A stretch of 47,515 nucleotides of DNA from Candidatus Curtissbacteria bacterium (GCA_024654445.1 JANLHP010000017.1:97009-144523); one strand, 5' to 3'. Counted from the first letter of the stretch, positions 1 to 8,289 are shown. Made by a program: numbers and translations. Notes: generated by a model from the sequence alone, not told the origin.

Positions 1-983
1 TTTCCTAAATGGTCGATATCGTCGACTTTGCCTCTTTTGGCGACGAGTTCAAAAAGGTAGGCAATAGATGCGACAAAATCTTCGGCAGAGAGGGTGTACG
101 CTTCTTCTCCAGTTCGGTTTTCTTCTTTGCCAATTTTCTTTTTAATCGGCGCCAAGCGTTTTTCAACCTTGTACCTACCGACTTTGCCAAGAGAATATCT
201 GCGAGGGCTAAAAAACATGTTTTCCAAAAGAACTTTAGCGTTGTCTAGGATTACGTGGTCTCCTGGCCTCATTCTGCGATAAATTTCCAGGAGCGCTTCG
301 TCTTGATTCGCAGTTGGATCTTTTGCAAAAGTGTTTTCCAAAACGTTTCGAAATTCTTCGTCTTTGACAAAATTAAAGAGCTCCCAGATTTGTTCATTTG
401 TGCCAAATCCAATTGCTCGAAGAAAAGTTGTGACCGGGAATTTTCTTCTGCGGTCGATTTTAACTGTCAAAATGTCGTTTTTGGTGATTGCAAATTCCAG
501 CCAAGAACCAAGAAGCGGACGGATTTCGCAACTGTAAAGGATTTTTCCGGTTGAAGGGTCGATTTCCGCGCTGTAATAGACACCTGGGGCGCGAACCAAC
601 TGGTTAACAACTGCTCTTTCGATTCCGTTTACAATAAAGGAACCTTTTTCGAGCATCATTGGCAAATCGCACAAGAATACTTCCTGACTGATTTTTTGGC
701 CGGTTTGTTTGTTTAAAACTGTTGCTTCTACTTTTATAGGGAGATCGTATGTTACGCCTTTTTCGATTGCTTCTTCGGGGGTTCTTTTTGCTTTACCAAA
801 GCTGTAATTGCCGAATGTGAGTGTAAAGTTTTTAGCTGTAAAATCGTCGATCGGGGAAACTTCTGCAAGAACGTCGCTGATGCCTTTTTCCAAAAATTTG
901 GCAAAAGATTCCCTCTGGACTTCTACTAAGTCCAAGGGTGGTAACTTAGCAGTAATTGGTTTACCCCAGGAGATTCTTTGCAC
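1..983 (-). CDS. rpoB: RNA polymerase beta subunit, N-terminal part (runs off the window)
   Basis: The frame is open from a GTG at 983 to the window edge and gives the first 327 residues of RpoB, the catalytic beta subunit of RNA polymerase. Early residues read LPPLDLVEVQRESFAKFLEKG, the usual N-terminal beta motif. Near residues 112-133 the lobe segment FIVNGIERAVVNQLVRAPG is present. The GTG is chosen because an in-frame TAA lies 8 codons upstream and no ATG lies between. It has no good Shine-Dalgarno, and the stop of an open frame overlaps it (TAGTG). A strong promoter and a structured leader of about 180 nt lie upstream (1027-1199). No rplJ/rplL genes precede it, unlike the common rplJL-rpoBC order. 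Confidence 0.96.
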   Translation of the reverse strand, partial: MQRISWGKPITAKLPPLDLVEVQRESFAKFLEKGISDVLAEVSPIDDFTAKNFTLTFGNYSFGKAKRTPEEAIEKGVTYDLPIKVEATVLNKQTGQKISQEVFLCDLPMMLEKGSFIVNGIERAVVNQLVRAPGVYYSAEIDPSTGKILYSCEIRPLLGSWLEFAITKNDILTVKIDRRRKFPVTTFLRAIGFGTNEQIWELFNFVKDEEFRNVLENTFAKDPTANQDEALLEIYRRMRPGDHVILDNAKVLLENMFFSPRRYSLGKVGRYKVEKRLAPIKKKIGKEENRTGEEAYTLSAEDFVASIAYLFELVAKRGKVDDIDHLG

Positions 984-1026
984 TATTTTATAAGCTTGTT
1001 TAGGTTAAGTTCGAATTTGGCAGTTT

Positions 1027-1137
1027 CTACAAGTAGCTTACGCTGTTTTGTAGAGGATCAAACAAGACGGCTGTCTCCAAATCAAGTTGAGGATGATCCA
1101 CAGGGCTTCTTACACGACAAAAACCAAGAAGGTACAT
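1027..1137 (-). CDS. 36-residue upstream ORF in the rpoB leader (possible leader peptide)
   Basis: ATG at 1137 follows a perfect AAGGAGG (1143-1149) by 5 nt. The frame encodes 36 residues, MYLLGFCRVR to NSVSYL, and stops with TAG at 1027, 43 nt before the rpoB GTG. It is the first ORF downstream of the strong promoter at 1171-1199. The peptide has no recognisable domain. Translation signals this strong are rare in the window, so it may be a real leader peptide that couples translation to rpoB expression. It could also be a chance ORF behind a ribosome-binding structure. Coding potential is unproven. Confidence 0.45.
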   Translation of the reverse strand: MYLLGFCRVRSPVDHPQLDLETAVLFDPLQNSVSYL

Positions 1138-1149
1138 TAATACCTCCTT
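1126..1149 (-). promoter_or_regulatory. Hairpin hiding the Shine-Dalgarno of the rpoB leader ORF
   Basis: In the minus-strand RNA, AAGGAGGTA pairs with TACCTTCTT (9 bp, one G-U) around the 6-nt loop TTAATG. The ribosome-binding site lies in the stem and the ATG in the loop, so the fold would control initiation at 1137. Confidence 0.55.
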
Positions 1150-1170
1150 GTAAAGGTGTTTGTAGATCAA

Positions 1171-1199
1171 TTTATATCACTGGAAAGAAAGTTTGTCAA
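1171..1199 (-). promoter_or_regulatory. Promoter of rpoB leader (TTGACA-17-TATAAA)
   Basis: On the minus strand a perfect -35 TTGACA (1194-1199) is followed after 17 nt by TATAAA (1171-1176). This matches the housekeeping sigma consensus. Transcription would start near 1164, about 180 nt before the rpoB GTG. Confidence 0.8.
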
Positions 1200-1230
1200 G
1201 AGTTTGAAATGAATGCAACAATAAAAAAAT

Positions 1231-1488
1231 CTAAAGGAATACGATGGTTAATTCTGTAAGTGCACCTTCACCTTCCCTTTGAACGAAAAGTTTCGTTCCC
1301 GATCTTAGTTCTTGAATCATTAATTCTGCAAAGTTTAGCCTTTGTCTTGCTTCAGCAGACACGCTTGTTTCTTTTTCTTCCGCTGCTCTTTCGATTGGCG
1401 CTACCTCTTTATGTGTTAAATTGAGATTAAAAGGTATACGTGTGTCTATTTTATAATGTGATGCTTTTCTTCCAGCTCTCTCCGCCAT
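1231..1488 (-). CDS. Hypothetical protein, 85 aa
   Basis: I do not recognise this 85-residue protein. It is basic at the N-terminus (MAERAGRKASHYK), then carries a strand-like piece (DTRIPFNLNL) followed by two helices (THKEVAPIERAAEEKETSVSAEARQRL). That arrangement loosely recalls ribbon-helix-helix proteins but is not diagnostic. It has no membrane segment. A TATTAT box (1496-1501) ends 7 nt before the ATG and no Shine-Dalgarno is present, so the mRNA may be leaderless, as for many genes here. It ends just upstream of the rpoB promoter. Confidence 0.5.
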   Translation of the reverse strand: MAERAGRKASHYKIDTRIPFNLNLTHKEVAPIERAAEEKETSVSAEARQRLNFAELMIQELRSGTKLFVQREGEGALTELTIVFL

Positions 1489-1524
1489 TTGCGAAATAAT
1501 ACATCTAAGAACTGATTAAATCAA

Positions 1525-2517
1525 TTACAGATAATTTTGGATGTTTTGGTTGTGTTGGTCGACGGTTTCAGCGTAGTGGATTTTGCCATCCGCGTCGTGG
1601 AGATAATATAAGTAATCTGTTTCTTGAGGGTTAGCAGCAGCGCGAATTGATTCGATTCCAGGATTGGAAATTGGGGCGGGCGGAAGTCCTGGGTTGCGAT
1701 AAGTGTTGTAGACGGAGCGAACAGATTGATAATCATCGACCGTGATTTGAGGCCACCATTTGCCATTTGCGCTGTCGTAACCTTTTGCGTATTGAACCGT
1801 CGCGTCTACCTGAAGCGCGATTCCCGCATTAAGACGGTTAATGAGAATTCCCGAAATAGTCGCTCGTTCTTCGTTTGTTTTTGCTTCTCTCTCTATCAAA
1901 GACGCGAGTGTTACAACTTCTTCGAGTGTTAAGTTATTTTCCGCCCCTTTTTCTAGGAGGTCCTCCCCTACTTTTTCGTCAAAAGTTCTCCTGAGTCTGT
2001 CCGCCACTTCCCTCGAGTTGGCATCTTTGGCAATAAGATAAGTGTCCGGGAACATGTATCCTTCGTCTGCAAATTCTGTGAATTGTTCCTTGTCGAATTG
2101 ATATGTTGACGTGCTGTCTGGATCTTTTAATTTACTCTCGATAAGTTCCGCTATTTCCTCTTCCCTTAAACCTTCTGGAATCGTTATCCACAGGTCGATC
2201 GCGCCATGCGTTAGGCTTTGGGCGATTTCTTTTGCCGACATATTTCTTGTGAAGATAAAATCTCCCGCTTGGATGCTTTTTGTGATACCCATTTGCGCAA
2301 CAAGAAGTCTAAAGGTGAAAGCATTTCTTACTAAATTTTCTTCTTTAAGATTTGCCGCAATTTGGGTAACTGGTTGCCCTGGTGTAATTCTAAAGGGGAC
2401 TTGTTCGGCACTGGTGGAAACCGGCTTCAAGCTTTGGTTGTAGAGCAAAAGAGCAATGAGAGGAACTAAAATTAAAACGATAAGAAGTGGGATAAAAAGT
2501 GTTTTGCTTTTAATCAT
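1525..2517 (-). CDS. mltG: Endolytic murein transglycosylase MltG (YceG-like)
   Basis: MltG cleaves nascent peptidoglycan strands at the outer face of the membrane and so sets glycan chain length. The 330 residues show one N-terminal membrane anchor (about 7-27), a LysM-like region (42-110), and the catalytic domain. The motif LASLIEREA carries the expected catalytic Glu209. QVDATVQYA, YNTYRNPGLPPAPISNPG and the closing YYLHDADGKIHYAET are family signatures. Length matches the family. The start ATG overlaps the stop of the upstream zinc-ribbon gene (TAATG), so the two are translationally coupled. Confidence 0.95.
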   Translation of the reverse strand: MIKSKTLFIPLLIVLILVPLIALLLYNQSLKPVSTSAEQVPFRITPGQPVTQIAANLKEENLVRNAFTFRLLVAQMGITKSIQAGDFIFTRNMSAKEIAQSLTHGAIDLWITIPEGLREEEIAELIESKLKDPDSTSTYQFDKEQFTEFADEGYMFPDTYLIAKDANSREVADRLRRTFDEKVGEDLLEKGAENNLTLEEVVTLASLIEREAKTNEERATISGILINRLNAGIALQVDATVQYAKGYDSANGKWWPQITVDDYQSVRSVYNTYRNPGLPPAPISNPGIESIRAAANPQETDYLYYLHDADGKIHYAETVDQHNQNIQNYL

Positions 2518-2717
2518 TAAGCCTCCTGAAAACTTGCCCGGTGATATCTTCCTTTTCTTTTATCGAAAATGAAAATTCTGCCGCACCTGCAAGTTACTTT
2601 TTGAGAATTGTCCTGTCTTTCGACTTTTGCAGCGTGGGATAAATTTCTGCCACAACCCACACATTTTCCTTGAAGAAGAATCCACGCTTGGACAGGAGCT
2701 AGCATACGTTTGATCAT
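2517..2717 (-). CDS. Small zinc-ribbon protein, 66 aa
   Basis: This short basic protein has a CxxC pair (Cys19, Cys22, in KCVGCGRN) and a CxC pair (Cys43, Cys45, in VTCRCGR), which together could hold one zinc ion. The end is basic and aromatic (FDKRKGRYHR), suggesting nucleic-acid contact, but the function is unknown. Its stop overlaps the mltG start, so it heads a two-gene unit. A palindromic repeat separates it from ruvX. The start is ambiguous: ATG at codon 1 lies directly in a TATTATG box, and a second Met is at codon 5. Confidence 0.6.
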   Translation of the reverse strand: MIKRMLAPVQAWILLQGKCVGCGRNLSHAAKVERQDNSQKVTCRCGRIFIFDKRKGRYHRASFQEA

Positions 2718-2728
2718 AATAGGTTCTC

Positions 2729-2794
2729 TGTCATTCCGGCTTGTCCAGAATCAGATTCTGGATGCGTTCCCTTCGGTTACTTACCAGAATGACA
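2729..2794. repeat. Palindromic repeat with TGTCATTCYGG ends
   Basis: This 66-bp element starts with TGTCATTCCGG and ends with CCAGAATGACA, inverted termini matching at 10 of 11 positions. Inside is the perfect palindrome CCAGAATC-A-GATTCTGG. It begins directly after the ruvX stop codon. The same type of ends recurs at 31033-31097 and inside lepA at 34937-35005. Confidence 0.8.
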
Positions 2795-3193
2795 TTATAG
2801 CAATGACGTGTTATCGGCATCTAGATAACTTTGTAAAATTAGGGCAGCTGCTACTTCGTGTTCTTTGGTAGCCCTTTTTAACTTTGGTACATTTTGTTTA
2901 ACCATATATTCGCGGGCCTGTCTAGATGTTAAAGTTTCGTCCCATAAAATAATTTCGACATTGGGATTTTTTTCTTTTAAATTTTTAGCGAAGTTTTCAA
3001 AGAAGATTTTTATTTTGCCTTCGACAAAACCGATGACAATTGTTTCCGCGCCTTCTTCTTTAATTAGAGCTGATATTTTTTCGAGTGCTTCTTTTTGAGA
3101 TTTGTGGGTTAATGTTTTATAAGGAGACGCGAAAGCGCCTTGTGAAGTTGCAATACCAGTTGTTGATTTTCCAAGATCAATTCCTAAGATCAT
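2795..3193 (-). CDS. ruvX: Putative pre-16S rRNA nuclease / Holliday junction resolvase YqgF family
   Basis: The 132-residue protein has the RNase H-like fold motifs of the YqgF/RuvX family: GIDLGKSTTGIA with Asp6, IVIGFVEG near residue 55, LWDETLTSRQA with Asp85 and Glu86, and the C-terminal HEVAAALILQSYLD. In the last motif an acidic residue usually follows His/Asp; here it is Glu113. Family members process the 16S rRNA 5' end and were also proposed as resolvases. The start ATG overlaps the purD stop by 4 nt, so the genes are co-transcribed. The gene ends at a palindromic repeat. Confidence 0.92.
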   Translation of the reverse strand: MILGIDLGKSTTGIATSQGAFASPYKTLTHKSQKEALEKISALIKEEGAETIVIGFVEGKIKIFFENFAKNLKEKNPNVEIILWDETLTSRQAREYMVKQNVPKLKRATKEHEVAAALILQSYLDADNTSLL

Positions 3194-4398
3194 TTTTTGC
3201 CAATATCCGTTCTGTATTGCATCCCGTCGAAGTGGACGCCTTCCGGACCAATTTGAGAATATGCTTTTTGGCGTGCTTCTTCCAACGTTGGCCCGACCGC
3301 AGTTACTCCCAAAACTCTTCCACCATTTGTAAATGTTTTTCCGTCTTCAACTTTTGTCGCAGCGTGGAAAAAGTAAACATCTGGATCCTCGATTTTTTCC
3401 AGCCCATAAATCTCATCACCCGTGCGGGTAGTCGCAGGATATCCAGCGGTTGCCAGCACTACGCAAACAGCAAATCCATCTCTGAAAGAAACGATGTCTG
3501 GTGTTAGTGTTCCGTCTGCACATGCTTTGAGTGCCCTGTAGAAATCTCCGTCAAAAAGCATCACTTGAGCTTGCGTTTCCGGATCATCGAATCGGCTATT
3601 GTATTCAATGACTTTTGGCCCTTCAGATGTAAGCATTAACTGAATGTAAAGTGCACCTTGATATAAAATTCCATCTTGATTCAATCCGTCTATTGTTGGC
3701 TTAACAATTTCTTCGTAAATTTTTTCTTGGTCTGGAAGTTCGGCTGGGGCGAAAGCTCCCATGCCCCCAGTGTTGGGGCCTTGGTCGTTGTCGAATATAC
3801 GTTTGTGATCTTGGGCAGGAAGAAGCGGGATAATTGTTGTGCCGTCGGTTAGGCAAATAAGAGATACCTCTCTTCCGCGTAATCTTTCCTGGACTACAAC
3901 AGTATCGTGAGTCCCAAACTCTTTGCATTTGAAGATTCTTGCAAGAGCAGCTTCGGCTTCTTCTTTTGATTCGGGAAGTAGTACACCTTTTCCGAGTGTA
4001 AGACCGTTTGCTTTGATTACTATGTCTTTTGGATTTTGATTTTGAACATACTCAAGTGCTTCTTCGTAACTTGTGAAGGATTGAGATTTCGGGTGAGGGA
4101 TGTTGTGCCGGTCCGCAAAATTGTCGGCATATTCTTTGTCCCACTCAATTCTAGACGCGTCTTTTCTTGGGCCGAATGCTTTCAAGTCTCGTTCTTGGGC
4201 TTGATCAACGATGCCAGCGGCGAGCGGGTCTTCCGGGCCAACTACCACAAGGTCAATTTCGTTTTCCTTATAGAAAGCGCTTAATGATTCAGCAGTGACA
4301 TTTCGGGGAAGGGAAAACACATCTGCCGTTTCAGATAATTTCCAACTGAGCGCATCTTCTCTGCCGCCGTTTCCGACAACTACGACTCTTTCCGGCAT
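3190..4398 (-). CDS. purD: Phosphoribosylamine-glycine ligase (GAR synthetase)
   Basis: PurD joins glycine to 5-phosphoribosylamine with ATP, the second step of purine synthesis. The N-terminal Rossmann part (VVVVGNGGREDALSWKL), the ATP-grasp region (VIKANGLTLGKGV) and the family signature NDQGPNTGGMGAFAP are all present, in about 402 residues. I place the start at the ATG at 4398. A longer reading would use TTG two codons upstream, but a TACAAT box (4405-4410) ends 6 nt before the ATG. No other purine gene is in the window. Many CPR genomes lack the pathway, so an isolated purD is notable. Confidence 0.93.
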   Translation of the reverse strand: MPERVVVVGNGGREDALSWKLSETADVFSLPRNVTAESLSAFYKENEIDLVVVGPEDPLAAGIVDQAQERDLKAFGPRKDASRIEWDKEYADNFADRHNIPHPKSQSFTSYEEALEYVQNQNPKDIVIKANGLTLGKGVLLPESKEEAEAALARIFKCKEFGTHDTVVVQERLRGREVSLICLTDGTTIIPLLPAQDHKRIFDNDQGPNTGGMGAFAPAELPDQEKIYEEIVKPTIDGLNQDGILYQGALYIQLMLTSEGPKVIEYNSRFDDPETQAQVMLFDGDFYRALKACADGTLTPDIVSFRDGFAVCVVLATAGYPATTRTGDEIYGLEKIEDPDVYFFHAATKVEDGKTFTNGGRVLGVTAVGPTLEEARQKAYSQIGPEGVHFDGMQYRTDIGKK

Positions 4399-4418
4399 GG
4401 ACAAATTGTAACAGAAAG

Positions 4419-5135
4419 TTAAATTAAACTTGTTATAACAACGAGGCGTTTGATGCTGGTTCCGGGAGGAACGCAGGTCATGAGGGTTAGGTTGTGTCCG
4501 CGCTGGGAAATTGGTGCAAGGACAGAAACGTCGTGCGGATCGACAACTTTCGCGTACTGGACGACAAAGTGAAGATGCTGACCTTCTATTTCGACATATA
4601 CATCATCGCCGACTTCCAATTCGGGCAGTTTTGTAAAAATCGTTCTGTAATTTTCGGGGTCGTTAAATTGCGGGAGAACCGAGTGGCCGGTTATAAAACT
4701 GTTCCCTAATTCGCCCGGAAGAGCAGAGCCTGGGAAGTGCGAAAGCTGCTCGTAAAATTTTAAGCTGTCTACTTTAACCTTTGCTTCGCTTATTTTAAGT
4801 TTGGGAATTGTAAGGGAAAACTCGTCTGGCTTTTCACCTGTCGGAACATAGTTCGTCGTAAAGTAAGAAAAGCCATCTTCGTCCTTTGCGACCTGCACGT
4901 TTTCTGAAAGAAAAGATTGATCTGCTAGAACTTGAGATTGAGGAACAGGAGCATGTTCTACTCCTTTTGTGAGTTTTGGCAATGTTACAAATTGCCAAGC
5001 CAAATAAGGCCAAACGGCAAATACAATTGCAAAAAGGCCAAATGCGGAGATGATGAGCGCAAATGCTCTGTTTCTTTTCCGCTTTAGGATGCGTTTTAGA
5101 GCTGTGTCTTCCTTAATGTATACAGCGAGAGACAT
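4419..5135 (-). CDS. Sortase (transpeptidase, class D/E-like)
   Basis: Sortases cut surface proteins at an LPxTG-like motif and attach them to the wall. The 238 residues start with a basic cytosolic stretch and a membrane helix (about 24-46), then the sortase beta-barrel. The catalytic triad is visible: His151 in ITGHSVL, Cys221 in LMTCVPPGTS and Arg230 in KRLVV. The pattern Cys-Val-Pro-Pro-Gly-Thr fits class D or E better than class A. A likely minimal substrate with an LPSAG motif is encoded at 37841-38074. It follows the 739-residue membrane protein gene with a 45-nt gap. Confidence 0.92.
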   Translation of the reverse strand: MSLAVYIKEDTALKRILKRKRNRAFALIISAFGLFAIVFAVWPYLAWQFVTLPKLTKGVEHAPVPQSQVLADQSFLSENVQVAKDEDGFSYFTTNYVPTGEKPDEFSLTIPKLKISEAKVKVDSLKFYEQLSHFPGSALPGELGNSFITGHSVLPQFNDPENYRTIFTKLPELEVGDDVYVEIEGQHLHFVVQYAKVVDPHDVSVLAPISQRGHNLTLMTCVPPGTSIKRLVVITSLI

Positions 5136-5180
5136 GATAAAGGTTATGAGTTATAAGCAAAGCTTTTCTTCGAATAAGTT

Positions 5181-7400
5181 TTAAGTCTCAATCTTAAACG
5201 TGATTTTATCTTTAACCCTTGGGATTGATGAGAATATTGGAATATTTGGAGAAAAGTTAACGGAAACGTCCGAAACGTCTGGTAATTGTTTTATTATTCC
5301 CCTTGTATCCTTGACGCTTTTGCCCTTTATCTTTTCTTTAAGGTCACCTTCATCAAATTTGGGGGTGAGGTTTGCTTTAAACCTTCCCGAAAGTTGGGTT
5401 CCGTTGGTACCGGCCTTCAGTTGCAGATTATTTATTTCTATATTTTCCGGTCTAATTTCAAGATTGTTTGGCGCTTCTTCTTTAAAATTTTCGGCGAGAA
5501 GGTTTTTTAAATCGTCTTCGCTATAAGTGATAGCTTTGGCTTCAACAGATAAATCCAAGTTCAACAGCGATGCTTCCTCGTCTAATTTTTTATCAAAATT
5601 TCTATTTTTAACTGTAGTAGTTATTGCATCGTCTGTTATTTTGGCGCCGGCTGCTTTTGCTTGGAGGTCTTCTCTGGCTTTTTGAGTAAGCACTTTTATG
5701 AGCTCGCTTTCAAGCTTGCTCATATCTTGTTGTGTTACTACCGTTACTTGCCTTTCTGACCCACCTGAAAAAGCGGCACTGTTTACCGCTGAGTAAGAAA
5801 GCGAGTCAAACTCTGGAAAAGTTACGTCGCTGCCGCCCCCGATGTTGCCCGCGGTCCCTACTTCTTGTGCCGTAACTTTAGCAGCAGATTGACCCGGTGA
5901 TTGTGCGCTTCTGGATGCAACTTGTACGTCATTGTCGAGAGTGAACTTTATCCCACCGCTAGTTATAATTGATGTCTTTTGGGCAAAAGTCTTTGAAGCA
6001 GTAGTCCAGTTGAAAACTGTAATTTCGCCTTTTGCAGGATCTCCCACTTTTTTAGATCCTGTTGTCACGCCTTTTTGGCTCGCTTGAGCTTCGGTACTAA
6101 CGGTTTGTGCGGGGATTTGAGACCTTGCTGCATCCAAGCTTCCACCTTCAACTGCAGTTGCCGCAAATTCTTTTTCAAAATCGCTGCCGTTTACTTTAAT
6201 TACAACCTCTGCCTTTGTAAGAGTTTGGGCTGCGGCGTAAGAAGCCGTTATTAAAAACAACAAGATGACTCCACCTATGATTGCTGCCTTTTTGCCTGAC
6301 GGCATTTTAAAGTGGAACAGATGGGTAAAGTTTGTAAGAAAAATTAATGGGTTTTTTCGGGGTTTTTGTTCGTGTTGTGGTGGCTGCATCATCTGACTAT
6401 TTTGCTCGTGAACTGCGTACTCTTCGTGCCTAGTTACTGGCCTTAATTCTTCGCTGGGCGATGCGTCGCTTTTGTCCGAATCTACTTTTTCTTCGAGGGG
6501 TTCGCTTTCTGTTGGCTTTCGAGTGTCACTTAAAAGAATGTCTTCGCCTTCTATAAAGCCGAGTTCGTCTGGTTCTTTTTGTACTTTTTCTTCCACTACT
6601 TCATCTGCGTCTTCCCGCTGTTTTTCGCCTGCTAAATCTGCTGCTCCAGCTGCTTGATTTATTGGGTCATGACCTAAAATATCGGCAGCTTGCGCGTAAC
6701 AGACGGCCCTTGCAAGTTCCGCATCGTCGAGAAAATCTATCTTTGGTTCGTGGACAAATATATCCTTCCATTTATTTTTAGTAATTTTTTCTGCAATTTC
6801 GGTTGATTCGTTTATGCCGTAGGCAACAATTTTTGCAGGCAGCTGTTTATCTTCTTCTTTAAGGTTTTTTATTAGTGTTGTTATTTTTTCGATATTTACT
6901 GGGGATTTGGATATTGTTGATTTGACAACTTTATCACCCTCTAACAAATGGACTTCAACAAAATCGCCGAAAATGCCGATAAGAACTGCGTGGGGGGTAA
7001 TTGATTCTTCAGATTTTAAAAGATGATTTACACTAGATGCAATCGAAACGAATGCCTGAGGATCGAGTTCGAGTTCCTGGGAAAGTTTTTTAAGTAGTTT
7101 TGTTGTACTGTCCTGAAGTGTCGAATTTTCAAGATAAGATTCCGAGAGTCCGAAAACGGCCTTGGTGATATCTACCTTTGCCTGCTTGCCGGCAGCGTCG
7201 ATTGCGATTGCAGCTTGATGAACTAGAACTTCTTGGCTTTGAAAGTTCTTCTGCCCAAAACCCAGGGTCATTATTTCGTCTTCTTTGAATTTCCAGATTG
7301 ATGCCAGAATTCTGTCGGGAGTTAAAACTAATGAAAGATAGTTTTCTTCTTGCGAATTGTCTCTTTTAAGCAGATTTCCAAGGACTTTTAGCGGACCCAT
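5181..7400 (-). CDS. Membrane protein: cytosolic actin-fold-like domain plus baseplate-J-like ectodomain
   Basis: The 739 residues fall into four parts. Residues 15-250 alternate strands and helices like the PilM/FtsA actin-like (ASKHA) fold, for example SLVLTPDRILASIW and AVLIGIFGDFVEVHLLEG; this fold call is tentative. Residues 255-350 form a charged, disordered linker. One membrane helix lies at about 371-391. The outer part (392-739) resembles baseplate-J-like domains: KGEITVFNWT, then GIKFTLDNDVQV, then VTAQEVGTAGNIGGG. The order suggests an envelope-spanning protein that links a cytosolic nucleotide-binding-like domain to a surface assembly. Its partner is unknown. A TATAAT box (7412-7417) lies 11 nt before the ATG. 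Confidence 0.75.
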   Translation of the reverse strand: MGPLKVLGNLLKRDNSQEENYLSLVLTPDRILASIWKFKEDEIMTLGFGQKNFQSQEVLVHQAAIAIDAAGKQAKVDITKAVFGLSESYLENSTLQDSTTKLLKKLSQELELDPQAFVSIASSVNHLLKSEESITPHAVLIGIFGDFVEVHLLEGDKVVKSTISKSPVNIEKITTLIKNLKEEDKQLPAKIVAYGINESTEIAEKITKNKWKDIFVHEPKIDFLDDAELARAVCYAQAADILGHDPINQAAGAADLAGEKQREDADEVVEEKVQKEPDELGFIEGEDILLSDTRKPTESEPLEEKVDSDKSDASPSEELRPVTRHEEYAVHEQNSQMMQPPQHEQKPRKNPLIFLTNFTHLFHFKMPSGKKAAIIGGVILLFLITASYAAAQTLTKAEVVIKVNGSDFEKEFAATAVEGGSLDAARSQIPAQTVSTEAQASQKGVTTGSKKVGDPAKGEITVFNWTTASKTFAQKTSIITSGGIKFTLDNDVQVASRSAQSPGQSAAKVTAQEVGTAGNIGGGSDVTFPEFDSLSYSAVNSAAFSGGSERQVTVVTQQDMSKLESELIKVLTQKAREDLQAKAAGAKITDDAITTTVKNRNFDKKLDEEASLLNLDLSVEAKAITYSEDDLKNLLAENFKEEAPNNLEIRPENIEINNLQLKAGTNGTQLSGRFKANLTPKFDEGDLKEKIKGKSVKDTRGIIKQLPDVSDVSVNFSPNIPIFSSIPRVKDKITFKIET

Positions 7401-7456
7401 AACACGAAGTCATTATATATCAAAATTAAGTACTGTTATAACGGATTGACAGAAAA

Positions 7457-7476
7457 CTGCGATTTAAAAATCGCAG
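7457..7476. repeat. Perfect 9-bp inverted repeat
   Basis: CTGCGATTT and AAATCGCAG flank a 2-nt centre, between the proline-rich gene and the 739-residue gene on the minus strand. No T-run follows on either strand, so I do not call it a terminator. Confidence 0.5.
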
Positions 7477-7499
7477 GTCTGATGTCAAACGGCTACATA

Positions 7500-7528
7500 C
7501 TTCTCCAGAAGTATAAATGCTGGAGAAG
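7500..7528 (-). repeat. Hairpin after the proline-rich gene
   Basis: CTTCTCCAG pairs with CTGGAGAAG (9 bp, 11-nt loop). It directly follows the stop codon of the 239-residue gene. On the minus strand no T-run follows, so it may be a processing or stability element rather than a terminator. Confidence 0.5.
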
Positions 7529-7529
7529 T

Positions 7530-8249
7530 TTATTGAGCTGAGCCTGTTGATTCGGAAGCTCCTCCGGTTGCTACAGGAAGATCAGAAAAACCGCCTGTTG
7601 TTCTTACTGGTTGAGGCGTAGGTAACTGCACTTCTGCATCTTGATTTGCATTTGGTGTACCGTCACTTCTTAAAACAAAGAACCAGACAGCTCCAAGGAT
7701 AAGAGCCAGAATTGCAATAACAACTAAGGCAATGGTCACGATTCTCATTTTGCTTCCTCCGCCCTCTGGCATCTGGTGTTCTGCAGTTGGAAGTTGCGGG
7801 TTTGGGTCTGTAAATGGGGTTGGGTCTGGTCCCGCGGGAGGCGTGGGTTCTGGTGGCGGGAAGGCAGTGCCAGGGCCTTGAGGTGGAGGGGCGTCTGTTG
7901 CAAGATTAAGGCCGCTAGGCATAATTGATTCTTCCGGCAGTGGGGCCGGAATTGGATCTGCTGGAGCAGTTGAGACTTCCGGCATCGGTGGCGGTGGTGG
8001 AGCTTGAGGCGCTGTTTCCATGGACGGAGGTGGATCAATTGGAGGTGTAGAAAAAGGAGGTTCAGGCGACGGTGGTTGTTTGAAAACGTCATTTGATAGA
8101 GTATCTGCCGATGCTTGGGCAAATTGCCCAGGTTCTATTGGGCTTGGACCTGTAGGTGGGGGTGAGCCTGGTTCAATTGGTGGTGCGGGCTGAGGGTCAG
8201 CCGGTGCGGGATTTGGATTTTGGTTATCGTCTCTCTGGGCAGGGTCCAT
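7530..8249 (-). CDS. Proline-rich membrane protein with one helix near the C-terminus
   Basis: This 239-residue protein has a long low-complexity N-terminal arm rich in Pro, Ala and Glu (residues 10-160, with repeated PPP and PAPP tracts). It then has a Gly-rich linker, one strong membrane helix (about 168-193) and a short Thr/Gly/Ser-rich tail. With no signal peptide, the proline arm should be cytosolic and the tail outside. Such arms often bind protein partners or act as spacers. It lies between alaS and the baseplate-J-like gene. I cannot assign a function. Confidence 0.7.
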   Translation of the reverse strand: MDPAQRDDNQNPNPAPADPQPAPPIEPGSPPPTGPSPIEPGQFAQASADTLSNDVFKQPPSPEPPFSTPPIDPPPSMETAPQAPPPPPMPEVSTAPADPIPAPLPEESIMPSGLNLATDAPPPQGPGTAFPPPEPTPPAGPDPTPFTDPNPQLPTAEHQMPEGGGSKMRIVTIALVVIAILALILGAVWFFVLRSDGTPNANQDAEVQLPTPQPVRTTGGFSDLPVATGGASESTGSAQ

Positions 8250-8258
8250 AAAGTTACT

Positions 8259-8289
8259 TTAAGGAGACAACCTACGGTTTTCTCCTTAA
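8259..8289. repeat. Inverted repeat in the leader of the proline-rich gene
   Basis: TTAAGGAGA and TCTCCTTAA form a 9-bp stem around a 13-nt loop, 10 nt upstream of the minus-strand ATG at 8249. The 5' arm contains AAGGAG, but it is too far from the ATG to serve as its Shine-Dalgarno. Confidence 0.5.
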
